Positions 26,546 to 34,174 of a stretch of 64,000 nucleotides of DNA are shown here, in pieces. This DNA comes from Bradyrhizobium sp. DOA9 (lineage in GTDB: Bacteria; Pseudomonadota; Alphaproteobacteria; Rhizobiales; Xanthobacteraceae). The stretch spans positions 4,267,725 to 4,331,724 of the forward strand of contig NZ_DF820425.1 in NCBI RefSeq assembly GCF_000617845.2, given 5' to 3'. Positions within the stretch are counted from its first letter, which is position 1. Each line of letters starts with the position of its first letter. A program made the position numbers and the translations under genes. The notes below the pieces were generated by a model. The model had not been told where the DNA came from and did no database searches. It was given only the letters and a program-made list of their open reading frames with translations.

Positions 26546-27609
26546 GCGGAGCGGAAGAGGGCGATCTGATCGCGCGCGTCGAAGGCGCGGCCGGCATCAT
26601 CAGGCTCAACCGTCCCAAGGCCATCAACGCCGTCACGCTGGAGATGTTTCGCGACATCGACAAGGCGCTCGATCGCTTCGAAGCGGATCCCGCAGTCAGC
26701 GTGATCCTGCTCGAAGGCGCCGGCGAGCGTGGCCTCTGCGCCGGCGGCGACATCCGCACGCTCTGGGAAAGCTCGAAGGCTGGCGGCGACCTCGGCAAGA
26801 TCCTGTGGCGCGAGGAATACATCCTCAATGCCCGGATCAAGAAGTTTCCAAAACCCTATGTCGCCTTCATGGACGGCATCGTCATGGGCGGCGGCGTCGG
26901 TCTGTCCGCCCATGCCAGCCATCGCGTCGTCACGGACCGAACGAAGCTGGCGATGCCGGAGGTCGGGCTCGGATTCTTCCCCGATGTCGGCGGCACCTAC
27001 CTGCTGTCGCATTCGCCGGGCGAGATCGGCACCTATTTCGGGCTCACCGGCCAGACCATGAACGGGCCGGATGCGATCCACGCGAAGTTTGCCGATTGGG
27101 TGGTGCCGGCGGCGAGTTTGCCGGAGCTGCGCGAGGCGCTCACCAAGGTCCGTTCCGGCGCGACCGCCACGGACATCGGCAAGCTCATCGGCCGCTTCGC
27201 GACTGGCGAGACCGCGGGGCCGGTGGCTGCGAAGGAGCCGATTATTGACGCGCTGTTCGGCTTCGACCGCATGGAGGACATCTTCGCGGCGCTGACGCGC
27301 GACGGCTCCGACTTCCCGCTGGCGACGCTGAAGACGCTCAACGAAAAATCGCCGCGCGGCATGGTGGTGACACTCAAGCTGCTGCGGCTCGCGCGCGCTT
27401 CATCGAGCCTGGAGGAGTGCCTGGTGCGCGAGTATCGCGCCGCGCTGGAAGTCTTCCGCAGCGACGATTTTCGCGAGGGCGTGCGCGCCGCCGTGATCGA
27501 CAAGGACCGCAACCCGACCTGGTCGCCACCACGGATCGAGGACGTGACGCCACAGATGCTTGCGCCGTATCTCGCCGAGATCGGCGCCGACGAGCTGAAG
27601 TTCAACTAA
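26542..27609 (+). CDS. 3-hydroxyisobutyryl-CoA hydrolase (crotonase superfamily)
   Basis: The protein has 355 residues, about 100 more than a plain enoyl-CoA hydratase, which is typical of HIBCH-type enzymes. Motifs: GLCAGGDIRTLWESS (about 66-80), AFMDGIVMGGGVGLSAHASHRV (about 110-131) and MPEVGLGFFPDVGGTYLLS, where the Glu and Asp are the hydrolase residues. It releases 3-hydroxyisobutyrate from its CoA ester in valine degradation. Start and preceding stop overlap (ATGA), so it is translationally coupled to the dehydrogenase. mmsB follows 25 bp downstream. Confidence 0.92.
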   Translation: MSGAEEGDLIARVEGAAGIIRLNRPKAINAVTLEMFRDIDKALDRFEADPAVSVILLEGAGERGLCAGGDIRTLWESSKAGGDLGKILWREEYILNARIKKFPKPYVAFMDGIVMGGGVGLSAHASHRVVTDRTKLAMPEVGLGFFPDVGGTYLLSHSPGEIGTYFGLTGQTMNGPDAIHAKFADWVVPAASLPELREALTKVRSGATATDIGKLIGRFATGETAGPVAAKEPIIDALFGFDRMEDIFAALTRDGSDFPLATLKTLNEKSPRGMVVTLKLLRLARASSSLEECLVREYRAALEVFRSDDFREGVRAAVIDKDRNPTWSPPRIEDVTPQMLAPYLAEIGADELKFN

Positions 27610-27634
27610 CAACGCGACAGCGGAGGAAACGACA

Positions 27635-28525
27635 ATGGCCACGATCGCATTCATCGGTCTCGGCAACATGGGCGGCCCGATGGCGGCCAACCTCGTCAAG
27701 GCCGGCCACAAGGTGGTGGCGTTCGACCTGGTCGAGGCCTCGCGCAATCAGGCCAAGGCCGATGGCGCCGGCATCGCCGACAGCGCGCCCGCCGCGGTGA
27801 AGGGCGCCGACGTCGTCGTCACCATGCTGCCCGCCGGCAAGCACGTGCTCGGCGTCTGGAACGAGGTCGTGCCCGCCATGGCCAAGGGTGCGCTGATCAT
27901 CGACAGCTCCACCATCGACGTCGAAAGCGCGCGGGCCGCGCATGCGCTCGCCGCCAAGCACGGCGTACTCTCGGTTGATGCGCCGGTCTCCGGCGGCACG
28001 GGCGGCGCCAAGGGCGCGACGCTCACCTTCATGTGCGGCGGGGAGGAGAGGGCATTTGCCGCGGCAAAGCCCGTGCTCGAGAACATGGGCAAGAAGATCG
28101 TGCATTGCGGCGGCGCCGGTGCGGGCCAGGCCGCCAAGATCTGCAACAACATGATCCTCGGCATTTCCATGATCGCGGTGAGCGAGGCCTTCGCGCTCGG
28201 CGAAAAGCTCGGGCTCTCGCATCAGGCGCTGTTCGACGTCGCCTCGACCTCGTCAGGCCAGTGCTGGTCGTTGACGACCTATTGCCCGGTACCGGGCCCG
28301 GTGCCGACTTCGCCCGCCAACAACGACTACAAGCCGGGTTTTGCTTCCGCGCTGATGGTGAAGGATCTCACCCTGGCGCAGGATGCGGCGAAGGCCGCGG
28401 GCGCGGCGACGCCGCTCGGCAAGCATGCCCAGGAGATCTATCAGTCTTTCGACGCAGCCGGCCAGGGCGGGGTGGATTTTTCCGGAATTATCAAGCACGT
28501 TAGGAGTTTAGCCGGGAAAGCTTGA
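27635..28525 (+). CDS. mmsB: 3-hydroxyisobutyrate dehydrogenase
   Basis: The protein has 296 residues. The N-terminal Rossmann motif FIGLGNMGGPMAANLVKAGH (about 5-24), the substrate loop DAPVSGGTGGAKGATLTFMCGG (about 115-136) and the catalytic Lys in GAGQAAKICNN (near 167) are all present. It oxidises 3-hydroxyisobutyrate to methylmalonate semialdehyde, the MmsA substrate. The start is preceded by GGAGGAAA. The stop overlaps the following acyl-CoA synthetase start by one base (TGATG). Confidence 0.95.
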   Translation: MATIAFIGLGNMGGPMAANLVKAGHKVVAFDLVEASRNQAKADGAGIADSAPAAVKGADVVVTMLPAGKHVLGVWNEVVPAMAKGALIIDSSTIDVESARAAHALAAKHGVLSVDAPVSGGTGGAKGATLTFMCGGEERAFAAAKPVLENMGKKIVHCGGAGAGQAAKICNNMILGISMIAVSEAFALGEKLGLSHQALFDVASTSSGQCWSLTTYCPVPGPVPTSPANNDYKPGFASALMVKDLTLAQDAAKAAGAATPLGKHAQEIYQSFDAAGQGGVDFSGIIKHVRSLAGKA

Positions 28526-30243
28526 TGACCACATTCCAGGAAGCACGCGCGTTCCTTCTGCAACACCGCACGGATTACGAGGCCGCGGTCAAGGGTTTCC
28601 GCTGGCCCGATCCGGTTCCTTTCAACTGGGCGCTCGACTGGTTCGACGCCGAGCTCGCGGCCCTTGCGGACAGCAAGGATCGGCCCGCGCTCTGGATCGT
28701 CGACGCTGCGCAGGACAAGCAGACGAAGCTGTCCTTCGCGGCGCTGTCGCGCCGCTCCAACCAGGTCGCGAACTTCCTCCGCGCGCAGGGCCTGAAGCGC
28801 GGTGATCATCTCCTGCTGCTGCTCGGCAACGTGGTTCCGCTGTGGGAGACGATGCTTGCCGCGATGAAGCTCGGCGTAGTCGTCATTCCCGCCACGACGC
28901 TGCTGACCGCTGACGAGCTGCGCGACCGGCTCGATCGCGGCAAGGCGAGGGCGGTGGTCGCCGCGCAAGACCAGGTCGCAAAATTCGCAAGCCTCGGTGC
29001 GGAGAATATCGTCCGTATCGTCGTCGGCGTGCCTTCCGATGGTTGGCTTGCCTATGACGAAGCAGCAAAAGCTTCCGAAAGTTTTGCGCCTGATGGTCCG
29101 ACCAATGCCGACGACCCGATGCTGCTCTATTTCACCTCGGGCACGACGGCAAAACCAAAGCTCGTCCGGCACAGCCAGCGCAGCTATCCCGTCGGCCATC
29201 TCTCCACCATGTACTGGATCGGCCTCAAGCCCGGCGACGTCCATCTCAACATCTCATCGCCCGGCTGGGCCAAGCATGCCTGGAGCTGCTTCTTCGCGCC
29301 GTGGAATGCAGGTGCGACCGTGTTCGTGGTCAACCAGCCGCGCTTCGACGCGAAAGGCCTGCTCGCCACCATCGGCCGCTGCGGCGTCACCACGCTGTGC
29401 GCGCCGCCGACCGTGTGGCGGCTGTTCATCCAGGAGAACCTGGCCTCGTTCAAGGTGGCCCTGCGCGAAGTCTGCGGTGCTGGCGAGCCGCTCAATCCTG
29501 AAGTGATCGACCAGGTGCAGGCCGCCTGGGGCCTTACCATTCGCGACGGCTACGGCCAGACCGAGACCACGGCGCTCGCCGGCAACTCGCCGGGCCAGCC
29601 CATCAAAATCGGCTCAATGGGCCGCCCGCTGCCGGGCTATCGCGTGCAGATCAGCGACGCCGACGGTAACCCGGCGAAAGAGGGCGAGGTGACGCTGGTG
29701 CTCGGCGATGACCGACCCGCGGGCTTGATGCAGGGCTATCAGGGCGACGATGGCAAATTGTCCGGCGCCGAAGGCGCGCTCTATCGCAGTGGTGACGTCG
29801 TATTCGCGGATGAGGACGGCTACCTGACCTTCGTCGGCCGATCCGACGACGTGTTCAAGTCGTCGGACTACCGCATCAGCCCGTTCGAGCTGGAGAGCGT
29901 GCTGCTCGAGCATGAGCTCGTCGCGGAAGCTGCGGTGGTGCCGAGCCCGGATCCAATCCGGCTCGCGATCCCCAAGGCGTTCGTGCTGCTGACCGCAGGC
30001 GCGGAACGGACGCCGGAGACTGCGCTGTCGATCTTCAAGCACCTGCACGCGCGTCTGGCGCCGTTCAAGCGCATCCGCCGCCTCGAAATCGTCACCGAGC
30101 TGCCGAAGACGATCTCTGGCAAGATCCGCCGCGTCCAGCTACGACGGCTCGAACGCGACAACGATCGCAACGATCCGCTGCGCGGCCGGGAATTCCGTGA
30201 GGAGGATTTTCCGGAGCTGGCGAAGACACGGAGTGAGACCTAA
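28525..30243 (+). CDS. Acyl-CoA synthetase (AMP-dependent)
   Basis: The protein has 572 residues and belongs to the ANL adenylating family of the medium-chain acyl-CoA synthetase (ACSM-like) type. Motifs: the phosphate loop YFTSGTTAKPKLVRHSQ (near 198), GYGQTETTALAG (near 348), YRSGDVVFADEDGYLTFVGRSDDVFKSSDYRISPFELES (hinge region) and the C-terminal catalytic Lys in PKTISGKIRR. It activates a carboxylic acid to its CoA ester. It is coupled to mmsB (TGATG), so it probably feeds branched- or short-chain acids into the same pathway. A TTG one codon earlier is also possible as start. Confidence 0.9.
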   Translation: MTTFQEARAFLLQHRTDYEAAVKGFRWPDPVPFNWALDWFDAELAALADSKDRPALWIVDAAQDKQTKLSFAALSRRSNQVANFLRAQGLKRGDHLLLLLGNVVPLWETMLAAMKLGVVVIPATTLLTADELRDRLDRGKARAVVAAQDQVAKFASLGAENIVRIVVGVPSDGWLAYDEAAKASESFAPDGPTNADDPMLLYFTSGTTAKPKLVRHSQRSYPVGHLSTMYWIGLKPGDVHLNISSPGWAKHAWSCFFAPWNAGATVFVVNQPRFDAKGLLATIGRCGVTTLCAPPTVWRLFIQENLASFKVALREVCGAGEPLNPEVIDQVQAAWGLTIRDGYGQTETTALAGNSPGQPIKIGSMGRPLPGYRVQISDADGNPAKEGEVTLVLGDDRPAGLMQGYQGDDGKLSGAEGALYRSGDVVFADEDGYLTFVGRSDDVFKSSDYRISPFELESVLLEHELVAEAAVVPSPDPIRLAIPKAFVLLTAGAERTPETALSIFKHLHARLAPFKRIRRLEIVTELPKTISGKIRRVQLRRLERDNDRNDPLRGREFREEDFPELAKTRSET

Positions 30244-30723
30244 GTGAACGAAGTCTGGAAGAAGCCGCCTGTTACGCTTCAGGCCTATCAGGCCATGGTC
30301 GGCAAGGAGATCGGCGTGTCCTCATGGCACCTGATCGACCAGCCCCGCATCGACAGCTATGCCGACGTGATCGAGGATCACCAGTTCATCCACGTCGATC
30401 CGGACCGCGCGAAGAAGGAAACCGCCTTCGGCACCACCATCGCGCACGGCTTTCTCACGATGTCGCTGCTGTCGATCATGTCCTACGAGGTGATGCCCGT
30501 CATCGCCGGCACCACGATGGGCGTGAATTACGGCTTCGACAAGCTGCGCTTCATCTCGCCGGTGCGATCAGGCAAGCGCGTCCGCGGCCGCTTCGTGCTG
30601 ACGGAGGCCAAGCTGCGCAAGCCGAACGAGCTGCAGTCCCGCACCAACGTCACCGTGGAGATCGAAGGCGAGGACAAGCCGGCGCTCGTCGCCGACTGGC
30701 TCGGCCTGATCTATTTCGCGTAA
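30244..30723 (+). CDS. MaoC-family (R)-hydratase-like protein
   Basis: The protein has 159 residues with a GTG start directly after the synthetase stop. It is a single hotdog domain with the hydratase-2 motif: YADVIEDHQFIHVDPDRAK (about 38-56), then FGTTIAHGFLTMSLLSIM, giving the catalytic Asp/His pair. It reversibly hydrates an enoyl-CoA to an (R)-3-hydroxyacyl-CoA. Its position between an acyl-CoA synthetase and an SDR suggests one acyl-CoA oxidation route. No SDR or ACP domain is fused to it. Confidence 0.88.
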   Translation: MNEVWKKPPVTLQAYQAMVGKEIGVSSWHLIDQPRIDSYADVIEDHQFIHVDPDRAKKETAFGTTIAHGFLTMSLLSIMSYEVMPVIAGTTMGVNYGFDKLRFISPVRSGKRVRGRFVLTEAKLRKPNELQSRTNVTVEIEGEDKPALVADWLGLIYFA

Positions 30724-30730
30724 GGCCCGC

Positions 30731-30822
30731 GCTGTCGTTGCCGGGCTTGACCCGGCAACCCATCGCTGCTCAAAAGCCTGTCGATTTTGATGGATGGCCG
30801 GATCAAGCCCGACCATGACGGC
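30731..30822. repeat. Dispersed repeat (GTCGTTGCCGGGCTTGACCCGG family)
   Basis: The left end GTTGCCGGGCTTGACCCGGCAAC is itself a hairpin, and the right end GGCCGGATCAAGCCCGACCATGAC is its partial inverse, with GATGGATGGCC between. It fills the gap between the MaoC and SDR genes. A related CGTCATGGCCGGGCTTGTCCCGGCCATCC unit is at 45315-45390. Confidence 0.7.
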
Positions 30823-30843
30823 TAACATCTGGGAAACGCACTC

Positions 30844-31761
30844 ATGGCAATCAGGTTCGACGGACGCGTCGCCATCGTCACCGGCGCAGGCAATGGTCTC
30901 GGACGCGCGCATGCGCTGGGGCTGGCCAGCCGCGGCGCGAAGGTGGTGGTCAACGATTTCGGCGGCGCGCGCGACGGCACCGGCGGCTCGCTGTCGCCGG
31001 CCGAAGCGGTGGTCGAGGAGATCCGCAAGGCCGGCGGCACCGCGATGGCCGACGGCGCCGATGTCTCCAATTTCGAGCAGGTCACCGCCATGGTCGAGCG
31101 CGCCACCAAGGAGTGGGGCAGCGTCGACCTCTTGTGCGCCAATGCCGGCATCCTGCGCGACAAGTCGTTCGGCAAGATGGAGGTCGCCGATTTCCAGAAG
31201 GTGCTGGACGTGCATCTCGTCGGCACCTTCTATTGCTGCAAGGCGGCCTGGGCCGGCATGCGCGACCGCAATTACGGCCGCATCGTGCTGACGACGTCGT
31301 CCTCCGGTCTCTACGGCAATTTCGGCCAGGCCAATTACGGCGCCGCGAAAACCGGCATGGTCGGCCTGATGAACGTGCTCGCCGAGGAGGGCCGCAAGAA
31401 CGACATCCGCGTCAACATCATCTCGCCGACGGCGGCGACCCGCATGACCGAGGAGCTGTTGCCGCCGCAGGCGCTGCAGCTGATGAAGCCGAACGCGATC
31501 ACGCCCGCTGTCGAGTACATGCTGAGCGAGGATGCGCCGACCCGCACCATCATGGGCGCGGGGGCCGGCTCGTTTGCGGTGATCAAGATCCTGGAGAGCG
31601 AAGGCATCAACTTGCCGGAGTCGGAGTGGACGCCGGATGCGATCGCCGCGCATTTCGCCGAGATCAGCGACATGTCGAAGGCGAGGGCGCTGCAGGGCGC
31701 GTTCGAGCAGACGCAGAAATACGTCGCGCAGGCCGCAGCGCGGGCGGGGATCAAGCTCTGA
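30844..31761 (+). CDS. SDR family oxidoreductase (MFE-2-like 3-hydroxyacyl-CoA dehydrogenase)
   Basis: The protein has 305 residues. The Rossmann motif VAIVTGAGNGLGRAHALGLA (about 9-28), the NDFGGARDGTGGS insertion typical of multifunctional enzyme type 2 dehydrogenases, CANAGILRDKSF (about 97-108), and the catalytic Ser, then YGAAKTG with Tyr and Lys (about 163-169) are visible. It would oxidise an (R)-3-hydroxyacyl-CoA made by the MaoC-like protein. The C-terminal 60 residues lie beyond the SDR fold. Its stop overlaps the next gene. Confidence 0.88.
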   Translation: MAIRFDGRVAIVTGAGNGLGRAHALGLASRGAKVVVNDFGGARDGTGGSLSPAEAVVEEIRKAGGTAMADGADVSNFEQVTAMVERATKEWGSVDLLCANAGILRDKSFGKMEVADFQKVLDVHLVGTFYCCKAAWAGMRDRNYGRIVLTTSSSGLYGNFGQANYGAAKTGMVGLMNVLAEEGRKNDIRVNIISPTAATRMTEELLPPQALQLMKPNAITPAVEYMLSEDAPTRTIMGAGAGSFAVIKILESEGINLPESEWTPDAIAAHFAEISDMSKARALQGAFEQTQKYVAQAAARAGIKL

Positions 31762-32987
31762 CCGACGTCGCCGTCATCGGTGCCGGTCCCGCCGGGCTGA
31801 TGGCGGCGGAAGTGCTGGCGCAAGGCGGCGCCCGTGTCACCGTGTACGACGCGATGCCATCCGCGGGGCGCAAATTCCTGATGGCGGGCCGCGGCGGGCT
31901 CAATCTCACCCACAGCGAACCGCTGCCGCAGTTCATGGCGCGCTATCGCGAGGCTGCACCGAAGCTGCAAGCGGCGGTCGAGGCATTTCCGCCGGATGCG
32001 CTGCGGGCCTGGAGCGAAACGCTGGGCGAGACCACCTTCGTCGGCAGCAGCGGACGCGTGTTTCCCAAGGCGTTCAAGGCCTCGCCCTTGCTGCGCGCTT
32101 GGTTGCGGCGCCTCGATGCGGGCGGTGTGCGGTTTGCCTTCCGCCATCGCTGGACCGGATGGGACGGGGAAGGGCGTTTGGCGTTTCAAACACCGGAAGG
32201 CGCACATGCTATCGGGGCCAGTGCGACGGTGCTGGCGCTCGGCGGCGCAAGCTGGCCGCGCCTGGGCTCGGATGGCGGCTGGGTCGAGCTCCTCGCTGCC
32301 AAAGGCGTTGCCGTCTCGAAGCTGCGGCCGGCCAATTCCGGCTTCACGGTCGCGTGGTCCGATGTGTTCCGCGACCGTTTCGAGGGCCAGCCGCTCAAGG
32401 GCGTGGCGTTGACGATCGGCGCGCATACGGTGCGCGGCGAAGCCATGATCACGCGTAGCGGCATCGAAGGCGGCGCGATCTACGCGTTGTCGGCGGAGCT
32501 GCGGGAGGCCGTGCTGGGGCTTGGGCAGGCGACGCTCATGATCGCGTTGCGGCCCGATCTCGACGTTGCTGCGCTGACGACACGGCTGTCAGGCACCCGC
32601 GGAAAACAATCGCTGGCGAACTTCCTGCGCAAGGCGGCGCAGCTTTCGCCGGTCGGCATCGGCCTGATGCAGGAGGCCGCCATTGCATCGGGACGGCCGC
32701 TGGCCGCGTTCTCGGCGGCCGAGCTGGCGCATCTGGTCAACGCTGTTCCGGTTCAGCTCACCGGAGTAGCGCCGATCGATCGCGCGATCTCGACCGCGGG
32801 CGGGATCACTTTCGACGAGCTCGACGAGCACTTCATGTTGCGCAAGCTGCCCGGTGTGTTCGCGGCCGGCGAGATGCTGGACTGGGAAGCGCCCACGGGC
32901 GGCTATCTGCTGCAGGCCTCGTTCGCGACGGGGGCTGCGGCGGGCAGGGGCGTGCTGGGGTGGCTCGACCAATCGCAGAAATCGTAG
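31758..32987 (+). CDS. TIGR03862/HI0933-like NAD(P)/FAD-dependent oxidoreductase, apparent CTG start
   Basis: The protein has 409 residues. The FAD loop VAVIGAGPAGLMAAEVLAQGG stands at the very N-terminus. It is followed by GRKFLMAGRGGLNLTHSEPL, a signature of the YhiN/BaiN-like flavoproteins, and the closing GVFAAGEMLDWEAPTGGYLLQASFATG. Substrate and reaction are unknown for this branch. No ATG, GTG or TTG lies between the SDR stop and the FAD loop; the codon giving the right N-terminus is CTG at 31758, in a CTGA overlap that mirrors the usual ATGA. The stop codon lies inside a dispersed repeat. Confidence 0.8.
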   Translation: MTDVAVIGAGPAGLMAAEVLAQGGARVTVYDAMPSAGRKFLMAGRGGLNLTHSEPLPQFMARYREAAPKLQAAVEAFPPDALRAWSETLGETTFVGSSGRVFPKAFKASPLLRAWLRRLDAGGVRFAFRHRWTGWDGEGRLAFQTPEGAHAIGASATVLALGGASWPRLGSDGGWVELLAAKGVAVSKLRPANSGFTVAWSDVFRDRFEGQPLKGVALTIGAHTVRGEAMITRSGIEGGAIYALSAELREAVLGLGQATLMIALRPDLDVAALTTRLSGTRGKQSLANFLRKAAQLSPVGIGLMQEAAIASGRPLAAFSAAELAHLVNAVPVQLTGVAPIDRAISTAGGITFDELDEHFMLRKLPGVFAAGEMLDWEAPTGGYLLQASFATGAAAGRGVLGWLDQSQKS

Positions 32988-33075
32988 GGTGGGCAAAGGC
33001 GCGAAGCGCCGTGCCCACGATCTTTCGCCGGTACGACGGGAAAGTCGTGGGCACGCTTCGCTTTGCCCACCCTAC
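32984..33075. repeat. Dispersed inverted repeat GTAGGGTGGGCAAAG/CTTTGCCCACCCTAC
   Basis: Perfect 15-bp arms at 32984-32998 and 33061-33075 surround an inner pair around CGTGCCCACGA and TCGTGGGCACG. The first arm supplies the stop codon of the flavoprotein gene. It lies between convergent genes and may terminate both transcripts. Confidence 0.8.
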
Positions 33076-33091
33076 GGCAGCGTGCCCGCCG

Positions 33092-34171
33092 TTACCGCAA
33101 CTTCCCACGCGCAGCCACCGGCAGCGTACCGATGATCTCCTCGCCGCGGACCATGACGACTTCGTCCATCATGTTGACGACGACGCAGACATGGTTCGGC
33201 ACGATGCGGACGACGTCGCCGACATTCGGCCTTGTGTTGCTGCGGGAGAGGTCGAGGAAGCCGTGCTCCTCGGCGAACTTGGCGATCTTGGCCTCGGGAT
33301 GCTCCAGGATCAGGCCGTGGCCGTCGAGCCCGCCGGTATCGGTGGTCAGCGTCTTCGAGCCGGCGTCGAGGATCCCGCGCTCGGGCGCGGCGCGGCTCAC
33401 CACGGTCGAATAGATGTGCAGCGCGCAATCGTCCCAGGTCGCCGAGCCCGCGGCGACCTGCATGCGGTCGTTATAGATGTAGGTACCGAAGCGATGTTCG
33501 GTGCCGCCCTTGAGCTTGCCGATGTTGACGAGGTTCGGCGTGCCGCCGGTCGAGACGATCTTTGCATCGAGCCCGTGCGCGCGCACGCCGGCCAGCGCCT
33601 CGTCGTAGAATTTTTGCGCATCCGCCCAGCCGGTCTCGGTGGGGTAGAGCATGAAGCCGGCGAATTCGAGCCCGTTGGACGAAGCGATCTCGCGCGCCAG
33701 CGCAATCGCTTCGGCCGGCGTCTCGACGCCCGCGCGCTTGCGCCCGGTGTCGCATTCGACCACGACCGAGAGCGGGCGGCCTGACGCCGCGGCCGCCTTC
33801 GGCAACCCCGCGACGACGGTGGAATTGTCGGCGGCCACTGTCATGTTGGCCTTCGCCTGCAGCGCGCCGAGCCGGGCCATCTTCTCTTCGCCGAGAAGAT
33901 TATAGCTGATCAGGATGTCGTCGATGCCGGCATTGGCCATGATCTCGGCTTCGCCGAGCTTCTGGCAGGTGATGCCCTTGGCGCCGGCCGCGACCTGCAT
34001 CTTGGCGATTGTCGGGTTCTTGTGCGTCTTGATGTGGGGGCGATTGGCAATTCCCGCCTCGTCGCAGGCCTTCTGGATCCGCGCGATGTTGCGTTCGACC
34101 CGGTCCATGTCGATGACGGCGCAGGGCGTGCCGTATTCGCGGGCGATCTTGGCGGCAAGAGTTGTTGTCAT
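33092..34171 (-). CDS. DSD1-family PLP enzyme, D-threonine aldolase-like
   Basis: The protein has 359 residues and the alanine-racemase-like fold type III. The N-terminal barrel carries the PLP lysine in RPHIKTHKNPTIA (near residue 48) and GITCQKLGEAEIMANAG. The C-terminal beta domain has the metal pair His and Cys in VPNHVCVVVNMMD, as in D-serine dehydratase and D-threonine aldolase. It cleaves or dehydrates a D-3-hydroxyamino acid; which of the two cannot be told. The start lies three bases after the stop of the ABC-F gene, so they are co-transcribed. A second fold-type III enzyme is encoded at 52725-54020. Confidence 0.85.
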   Translation of the reverse strand: MTTTLAAKIAREYGTPCAVIDMDRVERNIARIQKACDEAGIANRPHIKTHKNPTIAKMQVAAGAKGITCQKLGEAEIMANAGIDDILISYNLLGEEKMARLGALQAKANMTVAADNSTVVAGLPKAAAASGRPLSVVVECDTGRKRAGVETPAEAIALAREIASSNGLEFAGFMLYPTETGWADAQKFYDEALAGVRAHGLDAKIVSTGGTPNLVNIGKLKGGTEHRFGTYIYNDRMQVAAGSATWDDCALHIYSTVVSRAAPERGILDAGSKTLTTDTGGLDGHGLILEHPEAKIAKFAEEHGFLDLSRSNTRPNVGDVVRIVPNHVCVVVNMMDEVVMVRGEEIIGTLPVAARGKLR

Positions 34172-34174
34172 GAG

